Source of the DNA: Sarocladium kiliense
Lineage: Eukaryota > Ascomycota > Sordariomycetes > Hypocreales > Sarocladiaceae
NCBI GenBank assembly: GCA_030734395.1
Contig: JAUZTG010000029.1
Coordinates: 2,294,001-2,358,000, forward strand
Direction of reading: 5' to 3'
DNA: 64,000 nt
Position numbers and translations under genes: made by a program. The notes under the pieces are model-generated. The model saw only the letters and a list, made by a program, of their open reading frames with translations, was not told where the DNA came from and did no database searches. This document shows positions 53,848 through 64,000 of this stretch, piece after piece. The first letter of the stretch is position 1. Every line of letters starts with the position of its first letter.

Positions 53848-56800
53848 ATGGCATCGGTGAGGTCCTTGGGACTGCATCACCCCTCTGGCCTTCAGCATGC
53901 TATCGATGAACAGATTCTGCCCCCAAATCCACCAGCGTCACAATACGAATGGGAAATATACCCATCGCAAAATCCTGGTTGTGGTGACGAAGATGAACTT
54001 CTGATCACCTCGAATTGTGTCATCTGGTCTCGAGGTGGCGTCTACCAGACGACGTACAGCTTCGAGCTGGAGAAGGAACCCATCACCAAAGCGCTTCTAG
54101 CATTCTTTCCAGTTTCCGCTTCCCGGGACTCATCACGCAGTAGCCAAGAGCCAACTTCTGTCGATGAGCCAAACCTCGAGAAAGCTCTGGTGGTGATACT
54201 GAAGTCCCAAGCCCATATATACTCCCTGACAGGCACAAATCATGTCGTCCACCTTCCTTTCGAGGTACAAACGGCGTGCGCTGCCCCAATTGGCATTCTA
54301 CTACAGAGAAAGCAGAAGTCGGAGAACCTGGCGCCCTTGGCTCTCAAATTCCCAAAGGCCCCCCCAGAGTCGTTCATGTCATCGCAGCTGAGCTTCATGA
54401 CGAGTTCGCAGCAGACAAACTTCTCACTTGAGACCTTAGGCAACCCACGATCGATGCCTCTGGGACAAAGCCTCACAATAGAAAACACATGGGATCGACC
54501 TGCAGAGGAGGAGGATTCCCACTGGCCACGTCTTGTGTGTCTGACTGATCCGCTCAACGAAATTGGGCTTGTCGTCACCGAGAAGGACACTCCAGCTAAT
54601 CCAGCTCCGACAACAAAGGCCAGTACCAAGTCACAGTTCCTCGATCCTGCTGAGGAGATCCTGCATATCGAACAAGTCAAAGTGACAGGCTCTCCAGAGA
54701 ATGTCACGCTTGCCGTCACCTCGAACAGTCAGGCCAATTCATACACCATTTGGCGACTTACGTACTTGGAAGCAGAGGACCCTTTTATTGGTCAGTTGAA
54801 CAAGACCAAAGATATTTCGTCCCGCCGCAGAAGCTCCATGGCCCCAAATGCGGCTGCAGCGATTCATCTGGCAACTCCCTCACAGCCCGGCTATCACCGC
54901 GAGAGCTTCGGTGTGCCATTGCCGGGCAAGCGCGCACGGAAGAGCGAAAAGGTCGAGAAGTCGGATAATGCTCTGGACTTGGTCTCGTCCCTTGAACAGC
55001 AGGACCAGGATTCCGGTGTAACTCGGAGGAGCTCACGACGTGTCAGCTCGATGCTTGCCCGTGCTGATCTATCGGCCTCCCATGAGCGAGCAAGTTTTAC
55101 GGAACAGCCGCTTGGGTCGACGTTTGGTAACCCTTCAAGACGCAGTGACTCTTACGGTGGCCGCCAAGCCCGCCTGAGCTCGTCTCAAGTTCAACAAATC
55201 CATCCGAGCTTGGGCAGTCTACTTGAAGCCCCTTTCGATATAGGCCTTGATGAGGGATTTCACAAGATGGGACTCAGTGATCGGGATCTTGACGGTTTAC
55301 AGAGGGAGATCCACATGACGAAGATTCATTCATTCGAGAGAGACAGCTCCAGAGCCAGATATTCTTTCACCAACCAGACAGCTTCGAAGCCGAAGGTTTT
55401 CGTTCTCCAAGCGCCTCCATTCGCAACGAACAAGTATTTTCGCGGCCAGCTTCTCATCGGCATTCAAGACTCCTCCGAAAAGCGACTCCAGCTTGTGGTA
55501 CTCTACCTGCGGGCCAAATCTCAGCCCGATGCTGTTACAAGACATAGACAACCAGATAATGAGGGTGGCAGTGCCTTGACCATCGTACCTGGGGAGCTCC
55601 GCAACGCGCAAAATGTAGTAGACTCGTGCAAGTTGACGGACGGAAACCAGTCTGCAATACTTATCCTGTCAGAGTCGATGAGTGGCCAGCATGAGCTTAG
55701 CACACAAGCTCCATGGGGCGAGCTCACAAAGGTGTCTTTATCACTTTTGTTCGTGGATGACGAAAGACATCTTCAGTTCCGGGGCCGCAAGATCGACCGC
55801 GATGTCAAACAAAGAAAGTCCGAAGTTATGGATCTTGCCGACGGCAGCATTGTTGGCATTCGTCACTCACGTCAACATGGAGTTGTGGATGTCCTGGATG
55901 GCAGTGGTCGCTTGCACCAACTCCGACTCCAACTCCAACCGAAATCGCCACAGGTCCAGAAAGTTCTCGATGCCTGTAAAAGTATTCTTCCGGATTCTTT
56001 GGGCGAGCGTGTCCAGGCTGGCTGGTTACATACGCTTCAATGGCTCCAGAAACAGGATGATGAAGTTGCTGACTTGGAGTGGTCAGCAGTAACAACGCTG
56101 CTCCTCTCCATGACCATGAACATGGGGAGAGCAGATGACAAAGCTTTGCATGTTGCGAAAGTGCCAGTTCGTCGAAGGCGGCCTGCTTCCGGCTCATTTT
56201 CGTCCATCAAAGAGTCTGATGACTGGAAGTCTATGGAGCGAGGCGAGGCCTCAAATGCACTCAGCTATCCTTCCTGGTTACTGAACAGTGCTTGGGATTG
56301 GGCTCTCGATGAAGACTCTGAGGACACCTATTCGTCAAATGAGGCTCTTCTCCCCTCAAAGTACATCACCCGACACGTTACCTTGGCAAGGGAGTTCATG
56401 GCTTCCTCTGCAGGCGAGTCAGCTCTAGGGACTGCCGGCTACTTGCCAACCAGCTTAGGCAAGCCTTTAGAAGCCCGGGTCAAAGGTTTGAGTGATCTCA
56501 TCATGGGCCTCCACTTGCTCCTGGAGGAACAAAAACTGGATATAATGACACCAGAGTATACTTCATCTGGCAGAGCTGATCTGCGCGCAATCCTTTGTCA
56601 GATGACAAGGTGGCTCAAGTGGCAGGACTTTTTAAAAGTTTACGAGGTGGGCTTGCACGAGGAACTGGACCATCGTAACGACTCAGGTATGGTGCCCTCC
56701 CGCAAGATACGCACATACATTGCTAATTATGGGCAGAACTTGTGCTCAAGCCAGCCATCCCACAGCCGTCAAGGCACCCGCCTGATCTACTTAACTGGAT

Positions 56801-59781
56801 TCAGATGCGACTGACTGGAAATCGAAAGGAACATTACCTAACCGCGCGCGACATTTTTTATGCAAGCGCGCGTCTTCCTGAAAGCGACAGAGGTCATGAT
56901 CGCAGATGGGATGCTGTGTTTCCCCGAACTTTCATGTTCAAGAGGTTCTTCAAACTTGTGAAGAGCCATTCGACCTCGGTGCAAATGGTCGAAATGATGC
57001 GTGAATGCGGCATATCTTCATATGTGCTCGAGACACTTCCAGAGGCTGTATTAGTTCCACTTAGAGATGCTATTTCTCTCTGTCAGCCGCATCCTCCAAC
57101 GGGTTGGTCGACTGATCTGTTGGATCTGGTCAATCGCAGTGACATCAGTCTTCTGCTCAAACCCAGCCAAAAGCCTCGCTCGGCTGCCTCCAACATATTG
57201 GTATGTGTAAAACAATTGATACGTATCCGATACCGTGGCTAACTTGATGCAGGCGCCAACGCACAAGGCTGGCTGGGACTATAAAATGCTTTGCCAAAGT
57301 CTGGAAGAGACCAACGGCTTGGGCTATGATGAAGGTGAAGGCACTGAGCGCCAAGCAGTGATTCGAGTGCTATTCAAGGATGACCGCCGATTGAATGAAG
57401 CCCAAGACTTGCTATCGACGCACAAAGCCCGCATTGTCCGACTCGATCCCCAGCCTAATTGGCAAGAAAGCGAGTACTTGGAGAAGCAGAAAGAACTGGT
57501 CTCTAGAGTAGCCACAGGCACGTTGGCCATCCCCGCTGGAAGGGGTCTCCTATATTATGGCCTGCGTTATCCGCTGCTCACTCAGAAGTTCCACATCGGG
57601 GGCTTCAATCTCAATTGCGTGGTGAAGCCAGCAAACGTCACGGTTGGTGTCGACAAGTCACTGTTTACTGAGGAAAAGGTCAATTGGGGTTTCTTCCATC
57701 AGGGAGTTGCGGCTGGCCTCGCCATCTCACCCCAGGCACAGGGGATCGACACCTCTTGGATTCTTTACAACAAGCCAGGTACGCTGCCAAATTCCAGTGA
57801 GCTCAGTAACCGTCATGCTGGCTTCTTGCTGGCCTTGGGTCTGAATGGACACCTGAAGGATGTTGCCAAGTGGGTAGCCTTCAAGTACTTAACGCCAAAG
57901 CACACAATGACCTCGGTCGGCCTGCTGCTTGGGCTAGCGGCTTCCTACATGGGGACGATGGACTCTCTTATCACCCGCCTCCTTTCGGTCCATGCCACAA
58001 GGATGCTGCCTCGGGGCGCAGCGGAACTTAATTTGAATCCAATGACCCAGACATCTGGCATCATGGGTATTGGCCTTCTCTACGCGAACAGCCAACATCG
58101 TCGTATGAGCGAGATCATGCTTTCCGAGATTGAGCATATTGAGGAAGAAGACGAGGAGGACCCTCTCCGGAGCGAGTGCTATCGCTTAGCGGCTGGGTTC
58201 GCCTTGGGCTTTATCAACTTGGGCAAGGGTTCTGACCTCAAGGGGTTGCACGATATGAGAGTAACAGAAAAGCTCGTGGCTCACGCAACAGCAACAAAGA
58301 ATGTGGATATCGTCCATGTTCTCGACCGAGCTGCCGCAGGGGCGGTGATGGCAATCGCCTTGATCTTCATGAAGTCGGAAGATCAGATCGTTGCCAGGAA
58401 GATCGACGTTCCCGAATCTGTGCTTCAGTTTGATTACGTCCGGCCTGACATTCTCCTCCTTCGAACAGTCGCGAAGAACCTCATCATGTGGTCCAAAATT
58501 GAACCGACTACAGCATGGATACAAAAGAGTCTGCCAAGTTTATATCGCCCTAGGCACAAATTGCACGGGACCACAAAATTGAAGTCGACAGACTTGCCAT
58601 TCTTCAGCATTCTAGCAGGCATATGCTTCTCCATTGCACTGCGTTTCTCGGGGAGCGCCTCACCGAAAGTCAGGGATGTTCTCCTGCACTACCTCGACCA
58701 GTTCATGCGAATTTCGAGAATCCCATCGAGTACGAGGGGTCCGACAATTACAAAACCTCCGTACGATGAGGAATTGGCACGGACAAACGCACGGATGTGC
58801 CAGGACATCCTCGCGCTGTCTGTCTCCATTGTCATGGCTGGCACCGGTGACATCCCAGTGCTCAGGCGACTTCGTGCACTGCATGGCCGTGATGATCCAG
58901 ATATTCCGTATGGATCCCATCTGGCTGCCCACCTAGCCATTGGATCGCTCTTCCTCGGCTGTGGCACTGTCACCTTTGGTACCAGCAACCAGGCCATTGC
59001 AGCATTGCTGATATCATTCTACCCCATGTTTCCAACGAGCGTTGGCGACAATCGGTCACATCTCCAGGCTTTCAGGCACTTCTGGGTTCTTGCCACCGAA
59101 CAAAGGTGTCTCGTCGCAAAGGATGTCATCAATGGACAGCCTGTATCTGTCTCAGTGCAGGTCAACATGCGGAAGGGCAGCTCAGCCGAGCCCGTTCTGT
59201 ACCGTACGACGCCGTGCCTTCTGCCACCGTTGGATCAGATTGCCAGTGTTAAGACCGTGTGCGGTCCTCAATTCTGGGACGTGAACATCGATCTTAGCAA
59301 CGCTGAGGTTCGAGAGGCTTTCACGGAAAACCAGAGCATCTACTTGCGACGACGACCGCCTCGCGACAATGCCTTCTCCTCCACACTCAATGCACTTGGT
59401 TCAGGCAGTCAAGTGGGCAACAATCCTCTGCGATGGCTGTTTGGTCTTGACGCCCTTCGCAGCGTAAGCTATGCAGAGCGGGAGGCAATCCTGGAGAATG
59501 GCGAGCAGGATCAAGAGACTGGCCGGGCGGTTGACGCACGTCTGGAGATGGAGAGGGGCATCCTAGCAGGTATTGACAGGGAACGTCTCGAGGGCGCGAG
59601 ACTTGTCTTCGAGTGGGAAGCTTCACGAGAACGGCTGTTGCGAACCTCTTCGAACACGAAGGACAAGGGGCGTGAAGGTGACGATGGAAAGGATGAGAGT
59701 GAAGTATGGTGGATGAGGGATAGTGTCATTGAGGACCTGAAGAGCAAGGTATGGTTGACGGCACGCGAGGCGGAACATTAG
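53848..59781 (+). CDS. APC1: Anaphase-promoting complex subunit 1 (BimE/Cut4 homologue)
   Basis: Largest scaffold subunit of the APC/C ubiquitin ligase, needed for the metaphase-anaphase transition. Exons 53848-56686, 56737-57200 and 57253-59781 (introns of 50 and 52 bp) encode 1943 residues, close to Aspergillus BimE. The N-terminal region (about 25-700) corresponds to the APC1 beta-propeller with Ser-rich inserts. The C-terminal half holds the proteasome/cyclosome (PC) repeats: NRHAGFLLALGLNGHL, then TSVGLLLGLAASYMGTMD at about 1322, TSGIMGIGLLYANSQHRRMS, SECYRLAAGFALGFINLGKG, AGAVMAIALIFMKS and HLAAHLAIGSLFLGCG. The start at 53848 is preferred; an ATG at 53832 is in another frame. No sign of degeneration. 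Confidence 0.95.
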
Positions 59782-60449
59782 CGATGTTCTTTGCGCCGAC
59801 GGACGCGAAAGATCCTGGCGTAGGGGGAAATGTAAAAAGGGCATGGCATGACCAACATGATATAGAGCAATGAGACTATCCGGAACATGAAATGGCATGC
59901 AACTTACGCATTATGACAACAGAGTTGAAATTGATCCAGAACGGGTGTGTAACGCATGGTTCATAAATTCCTCATATTCTATCACATCCTCTGCATCTCG
60001 CTTGATCGATTCTAACAGGATCTCCTCCTCTCCTCACTAAATGGAGCCCTTTTTCCCTCGCATGATAAAAACGAATTTCGCTTTTCTGTTCTTCCTTTCC
60101 CTCTCCTCCACCCTAACGTGAGGAGGAAGAGGAAATTTCAACAAGAAGAAAGAAAAGCCCCTTCCCCGATTAACGCCGTGCAAATGCCAGACCCCGCGCG
60201 AAGCAATCGCCATTTTTCTCTTTCCTTGCCTCCTAAGGTGAAAGTGATGACAAAATTGAGGGGTGGGGTCCATGTGGTTTTTGCGTTGTTTGATATTGTT
60301 ATCGTTCTCTTCTTGATCATTCTCATCTCGAAGAGTACACTTCGGCAGCCGCTGAGTCATTACATGAGCACGTTGACCCATAGCCGTAGGATGCGCTGCA
60401 TTTGGCTCAGAGGGCGTGCTGATCCAATCCCATCACTGGCATCCTAACC
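59782..60449. other. Convergent intergenic region
   Basis: 3' flanks of APC1 and eIF3e. Short frames lack coding character. Confidence 0.6.
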
Positions 60450-61838
60450 CTACTTGGAAACAGCAGCGTTAAGGACCTGTGTTCGGAAGAATCCGCCCTT
60501 CGTCTTCTCGATCACCTGCTGGTACACGTTGTTGGGCGGGTGGTTCATGATAACAGTTCCATCCTGGCTGTCGATCTTGGCATCTAGTCTTGTCTCGCGG
60601 ATCAGGTTAACGATCCACTTCTCGCCATCATCAGGGTTAAGGCCAAGCTTCTCGCTCAGGTCGCGGATGTTCATGCGGCTAAAGATCTTGCAGTAGCTCT
60701 CGCAGATGAGGTGTCTTGCCGAGTCGACGAAGGCATCAGCTGAGCCAGCTAGGAAGAAGTCGCTGCGGCAGACCTCCTCGGCCTTGCGAAGGGCCTCGCG
60801 AGCGGCCTCGAAGTCGTGCGCAATGTAGAGCGCGCTGATAAACTGAGTGATGGGGTCCGAGTACTCGTATGCCTCTTGGCGGACGTAGCGAACGACATCC
60901 TTCATCTGCTTCTGCTGGAGGGACGAGTTACGTCCGCGGTTACGGCCAGTGATAACAGCGGCGATGAGGTAGCGCAGGACCCAAGGGCAGGAGGTCTGGA
61001 TGGTGTTGATGTATGCGGCGGAGAAGAACATATCAAGGACGGGTTCGCGGGCGGTCTCGGAGTTAAAGAGGGGGAAGAGTGACCAGTGAATCAGCATGGT
61101 ACGGTGATCGAGCTGGGCGCGGGGGTTGTTGAAGAGCCTGGTGTCGATGCCCTCACGGACGTTCTTGAGCTCGTCGATGGCTGACTCCCAGTTGGTGGAA
61201 AGGATCTCGGAGGCAAGCTTGCCCCATGTCGAGGCGGCGACCTTGTCGTTATCGGTCGACAGGACACGGAACTGGTAAAGCATGTCGGCAGCAGGGCCGT
61301 ACTGACCGCAGCGGAACTGGAACTGTCCGAAATCGTAGAGGGCGTCGACCATCTCCATGGTAACCTGTAATCTTGTCAGCCAGACGTCCTTCCTCCAAGT
61401 CCCACTAGCCTCCATCTATCTCCCGGGCTAACTCACGCCGTGCTGATTCTTCAGGAACTCCAAGTTGGCAACCTTGTCGCTCCTCAAGCCGTTGACAACC
61501 TCATCCTGGGTGAGCAAATCCGCGATCTTGGCGGTCGCCTGCTCGTACTTCTCCAACTGTGCCAGCACCTCCTGCCTCTTGCGGACGTACTCTGCTGGAG
61601 GATCACTGACGCCGTGCAGCTCGCAGTACATCGAGGCGACGTAATCAGTCATGTTGGTGTCCTCGAGAAGCTTGATCTTAGCAGCAAGGACCTGCTTGGC
61701 CAAAGCATCGTCCTCCTTCTCTTCGGCCTGCTCGCCCTCGAACTGAATGAGCGGGAAGAGGAGATGACGGCTGAGATGAGGCGCAATAAGCGGCATGAGT
61801 GAGCCGTCGGCCTGGATGGTCTTGAGGAGTTCCTCCAT
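60450..61838 (-). CDS. INT6: Eukaryotic translation initiation factor 3 subunit E (INT6)
   Basis: Core eIF3 subunit that helps recruit the 40S ribosome. Exons 61838-61437 and 61364-60450 (72-bp intron) give 438 residues, normal for fungal eIF3e. The ATG at 61838 begins [19 protein letters not shown], the conserved N terminus; an open extension upstream is ignored for that reason. The N-terminal eIF3e domain (to about 130) carries [20 protein letters not shown]. The joined exon junction reads [20 protein letters not shown], and [20 protein letters not shown] follows. The PCI domain lies at about 250-410, with [20 protein letters not shown] and the [16 protein letters not shown] winged-helix strand. 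Head-to-head with IMG2. Confidence 0.95.
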
Positions 61839-62403
61839 GATTGCGGTCACTGTGGAGAGGTGAATTCGATCGGTCGAGAGGCGCGGTTCGATTCGATTTG
61901 TTCGCGACAGTGGCTCGAGACAGGGGGGGATCGACGGCACAAAGTGACCTTAGAATTCGGGCGGTCGCAAAGAAAAACGCTCGTCTCAGATCTCAGCGTC
62001 TTCTCGTCGAAGATCGTTCGGTGAAAGGTGACACCGGCGCGGAGGAAATGGAGGGGCAGCAACACTCTAGGATTTTTGACAATTGCACACAAACTCGAAC
62101 AAAGTGGGCGGGGGGGGTTCCTGGATCGCGAAGATCCGAGGATTTTCCGATACGTGGTGGCCAGCGCGTCATGTGATCTTAAATTTTCTAGAGCTTCAAC
62201 CTAAGGGTCCTGCTGAACCGCGACAAGAGACGACAAGCCAGTTTCGAAACGACTGTACCTTGAGCACGACGCATTGTCAGTCGAGAGGATCATTCGAATC
62301 TGGCCTTCCACTATCTTTATCCACTACCCATTATAGCTTGCATTGATTCCCGGCAGCTTGTGCAGAGGCATCTTCGAGTCCACGCGACTCTCCATCCCAA
62401 ACG
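61839..62403. promoter_or_regulatory. Bidirectional promoter, eIF3e/IMG2
   Basis: 565 bp between divergent start codons, no coding signal, with a short GC-rich part including a G8 run near 62109. No TATA box recognised. Confidence 0.5.
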
Positions 62404-62964
62404 ATGCCTCACCTCCTCCAGCTCGCAAGGCCGATCGCCCGCCTCCCATACACCGCCTCAACCTCCCTCTTCCGCTCTCTTACCACCCAAACCCAAACCA
62501 CTTCAAGACGTCTCTCAACACCCGCGCCCTCCAAGCCAACCGCCCGCAAAACTGTCCCTAAGACGTACCCATCCACCCCCGAGATCCCACCCGTCGCCAG
62601 TCCCTTGCCACCACCGAGCAAGACACCCGAGGAGATTCTGGCTTCTGGAACCCCTTATCTTGTGAGGAGAACGCCGTATGCTCAACTGCCTGTCTACAGG
62701 CGCTGGAGAGGCGGCGGTACGCTTGAGGAGGTGATTGTGAAGAAGATCGAGGGTGACAGGAAGCGCCTCGCGGAGGAGTTGAGGGAGGTGTTAGGCTGTG
62801 ATCCAGCGCATGTGAAGATCAACCCGACAACAACGCATATTGAGGTCAAGGTTCGTAGGGACTCTTTTCAAGACTAGGGATCTATTGATGTGGTTGCTAA
62901 CGCTTTGAATTAGGGCGATCATTACGACCGTATGAGGAGCTGGCTCATCCAGAAGGGATTCTGA
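62404..62964 (+). CDS. IMG2: Mitochondrial large ribosomal subunit protein mL49 (Img2)
   Basis: Exons 62404-62850 and 62914-62964 (63-bp intron) give 165 residues. N-terminal presequence about 1-45 (PHLLQLARPIARLPYTAS, then RSLTTQ) rich in Arg, Ser and Thr, without acids. The mL49/Img2 domain starts around 83 with YLVRRTPYAQLPVYRRWRGG and continues IEGDRKRLAEELREVL and KINPTTTHIEVKGDHYDRMR, ending SWLIQKGF, the typical C terminus. The 16-residue final exon is needed for that ending; reading through the intron gives a premature stop. It is a structural protein of the mitoribosome. Confidence 0.93.
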
Positions 62965-63414
62965 TGCGGCTGGGAAGTGTACATCAATGCAGAGAACAGA
63001 CATCATCGCAAACCAGGGGCTCAAGCGCATGTGGGGTTTCAGCGCTTCTGTAAAATAGACTCAAGGCATCACTGAGGCAGCGGGGCAGGTTAAATGTACA
63101 ATACATGTAATTGAAGGACCAAAATCATGGCCACAGTCTTGACCACCCGCCTCCCATGCGCCACACAAGACAGACCGGACCGAAACTCTTCTACTGGACG
63201 CGATCCCACACCTTCAACACCAGGGAAAGAGAATAACGGACAGCGCTTGCTTCTATGCTGCCTCATCCACACAAAGTTCACTGCCTCCCTTCGTCCTCGG
63301 GTAGTTTAGTTACACGCTCACAGAGCTTTTGTTCTCATCCACACATATACTTTGAGATTCTCTTATCCTCACGAAATCCCAACCGAAGCCAATTGGCCCG
63401 GCATTGACAAAATC
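62965..63414. other. Convergent intergenic region
   Basis: 3' flanks of IMG2 and the partial right-hand gene. Nothing else seen. Confidence 0.55.
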
Positions 63415-63999
63415 TCATGTGGCAAGGTTGTAGAACGAAGTAAGTTGCTGCAGCAAACCCTCCCTTGTCCACTCAGGCGACTGCAGCGTTGTGGCTTCAA
63501 ACAAGATATCGCTGGAAGGCAAGAAATCCGGGGGTATCGAACTTCCAGGAGTAGTCGGATCTCTGGCCTTCTCCGCCAGCCTCCTTGCAAGCGATACAGC
63601 AACCATCACGATATAGACAAGCTCCGGATCTTTACGGGGCTGGCCGCGGGGAGCATTTCTGACGTACATTTGTGGCGCCTCGTATTGCCGGCTAAGCTCG
63701 CGGATGATGCGGAACAAGTTCGGAGCGAACTGTCCTTCTGAGGATGAAAGCCAGGTCTTCACGAGACCCGATTCGTAACTTGGTGCGAGCGAAGCCAGGA
63801 TGTCGGCAGAGAGCAGTCCCTGCATGAGGAATGGCTTGCGCATCTCGAGGAGCGGTGGATGCTGGGGATGCCGGTTCTGCTCTTGAGCCTTTGTTGGAAT
63901 CGGCGATACAGCTAGACCGAACGTGCGCGTCAACAGCTCGTGCGGCGGGGTGTTGGCGGCATCCAAAGCAAAGATGGTCTTGAAATGGGTGCGATTTGG
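63415..63999 (-). CDS. C-terminal part of an unrecognised protein (5' end beyond window)
   Basis: Open frame of 194 codons up to the stop, entering from the right edge without a start. The sequence is mostly helical and soluble with coding-like composition (HFKTIFALDAANTPPHELL, SADILASLAPSYESGLVKTW, PELVYIVMVAVSLARRLAEK, then WTREGLLQQLTSFYNLAT at the end). A Pro/His-rich loop lies near residue 50. No domain or motif is recognised; I cannot say whether it belongs to a large scaffold protein or something else. Confidence 0.65.
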   Translation of the reverse strand, partial: PNRTHFKTIFALDAANTPPHELLTRTFGLAVSPIPTKAQEQNRHPQHPPLLEMRKPFLMQGLLSADILASLAPSYESGLVKTWLSSSEGQFAPNLFRIIRELSRQYEAPQMYVRNAPRGQPRKDPELVYIVMVAVSLARRLAEKARDPTTPGSSIPPDFLPSSDILFEATTLQSPEWTREGLLQQLTSFYNLAT

Positions 64000-64000
64000 T

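Overview
The window is nuclear DNA of a filamentous ascomycete (Pezizomycotina). Compact genes of one to five exons are interrupted by GT-AG introns, nearly all 48-79 bp, with CTRAY-like branch points. The protein families (Zn2Cys6 regulators, an allantoate-type permease, Crh-type GH16, a DUF6594 protein, Gpr1/Fun34 acetate transporter) are typical of that group. The one DNA transposon carries C-to-T changes in CpA context, the mark of repeat-induced point mutation (RIP). The class is probably Dothideomycetes, but that is an impression.

Left part (1-8.8 kb), accessory in character: a Zn2Cys6 transcription factor running off the left edge, divergent from an MFS allantoate/nicotinate-type permease, then a complete but inactivated Fot1/pogo-like transposon (4495-6338) with perfect terminal inverted repeats and TA target duplication, then 2.5 kb with no convincing gene.

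Middle (8.8-31.5 kb): a Sec7-PH Arf-GEF; an F-box-like ankyrin protein; three genes for secreted or metabolic proteins (HNH/DUF1524 nuclease, Crh-like GH16 with an altered catalytic motif, short-chain dehydrogenase); the UBP2 deubiquitinase; a mitochondrial AUH-type hydratase; an undescribed polytopic membrane protein.

31.5-49 kb: a mitochondrial J-protein, a Gpr1/Fun34 transporter, a LEA-like mitochondrial protein, a single-pass Ser/Thr-rich protein, the mitochondrial GatB homologue PET112, a DUF6594 membrane protein, a candidate small spliced gene (45465-45790), an intron-containing tRNA-Ala(AGC), and a Pro-rich GPI-type secreted protein. A 330-bp extremely AT-rich block lies at 38.25 kb.

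Right part (49-64 kb), housekeeping: VPS41 (HOPS), APC1 (anaphase-promoting complex), eIF3e/INT6, mitochondrial ribosomal protein mL49 (IMG2), and the 3' end of an unrecognised gene. VPS41/APC1 and eIF3e/IMG2 are head-to-head pairs sharing 451 and 565 bp. Several genes serve the mitochondrion (AUH, J-protein, LEA-like, PET112, IMG2), but they are dispersed and do not form a pathway cluster. I found no secondary-metabolite cluster, CRISPR array, rRNA or viral sequence. The best candidates for new biology are the Crh-like protein lacking the usual nucleophile, the small spliced gene, the tRNA with a Pro-like D-arm and the unknown membrane protein.
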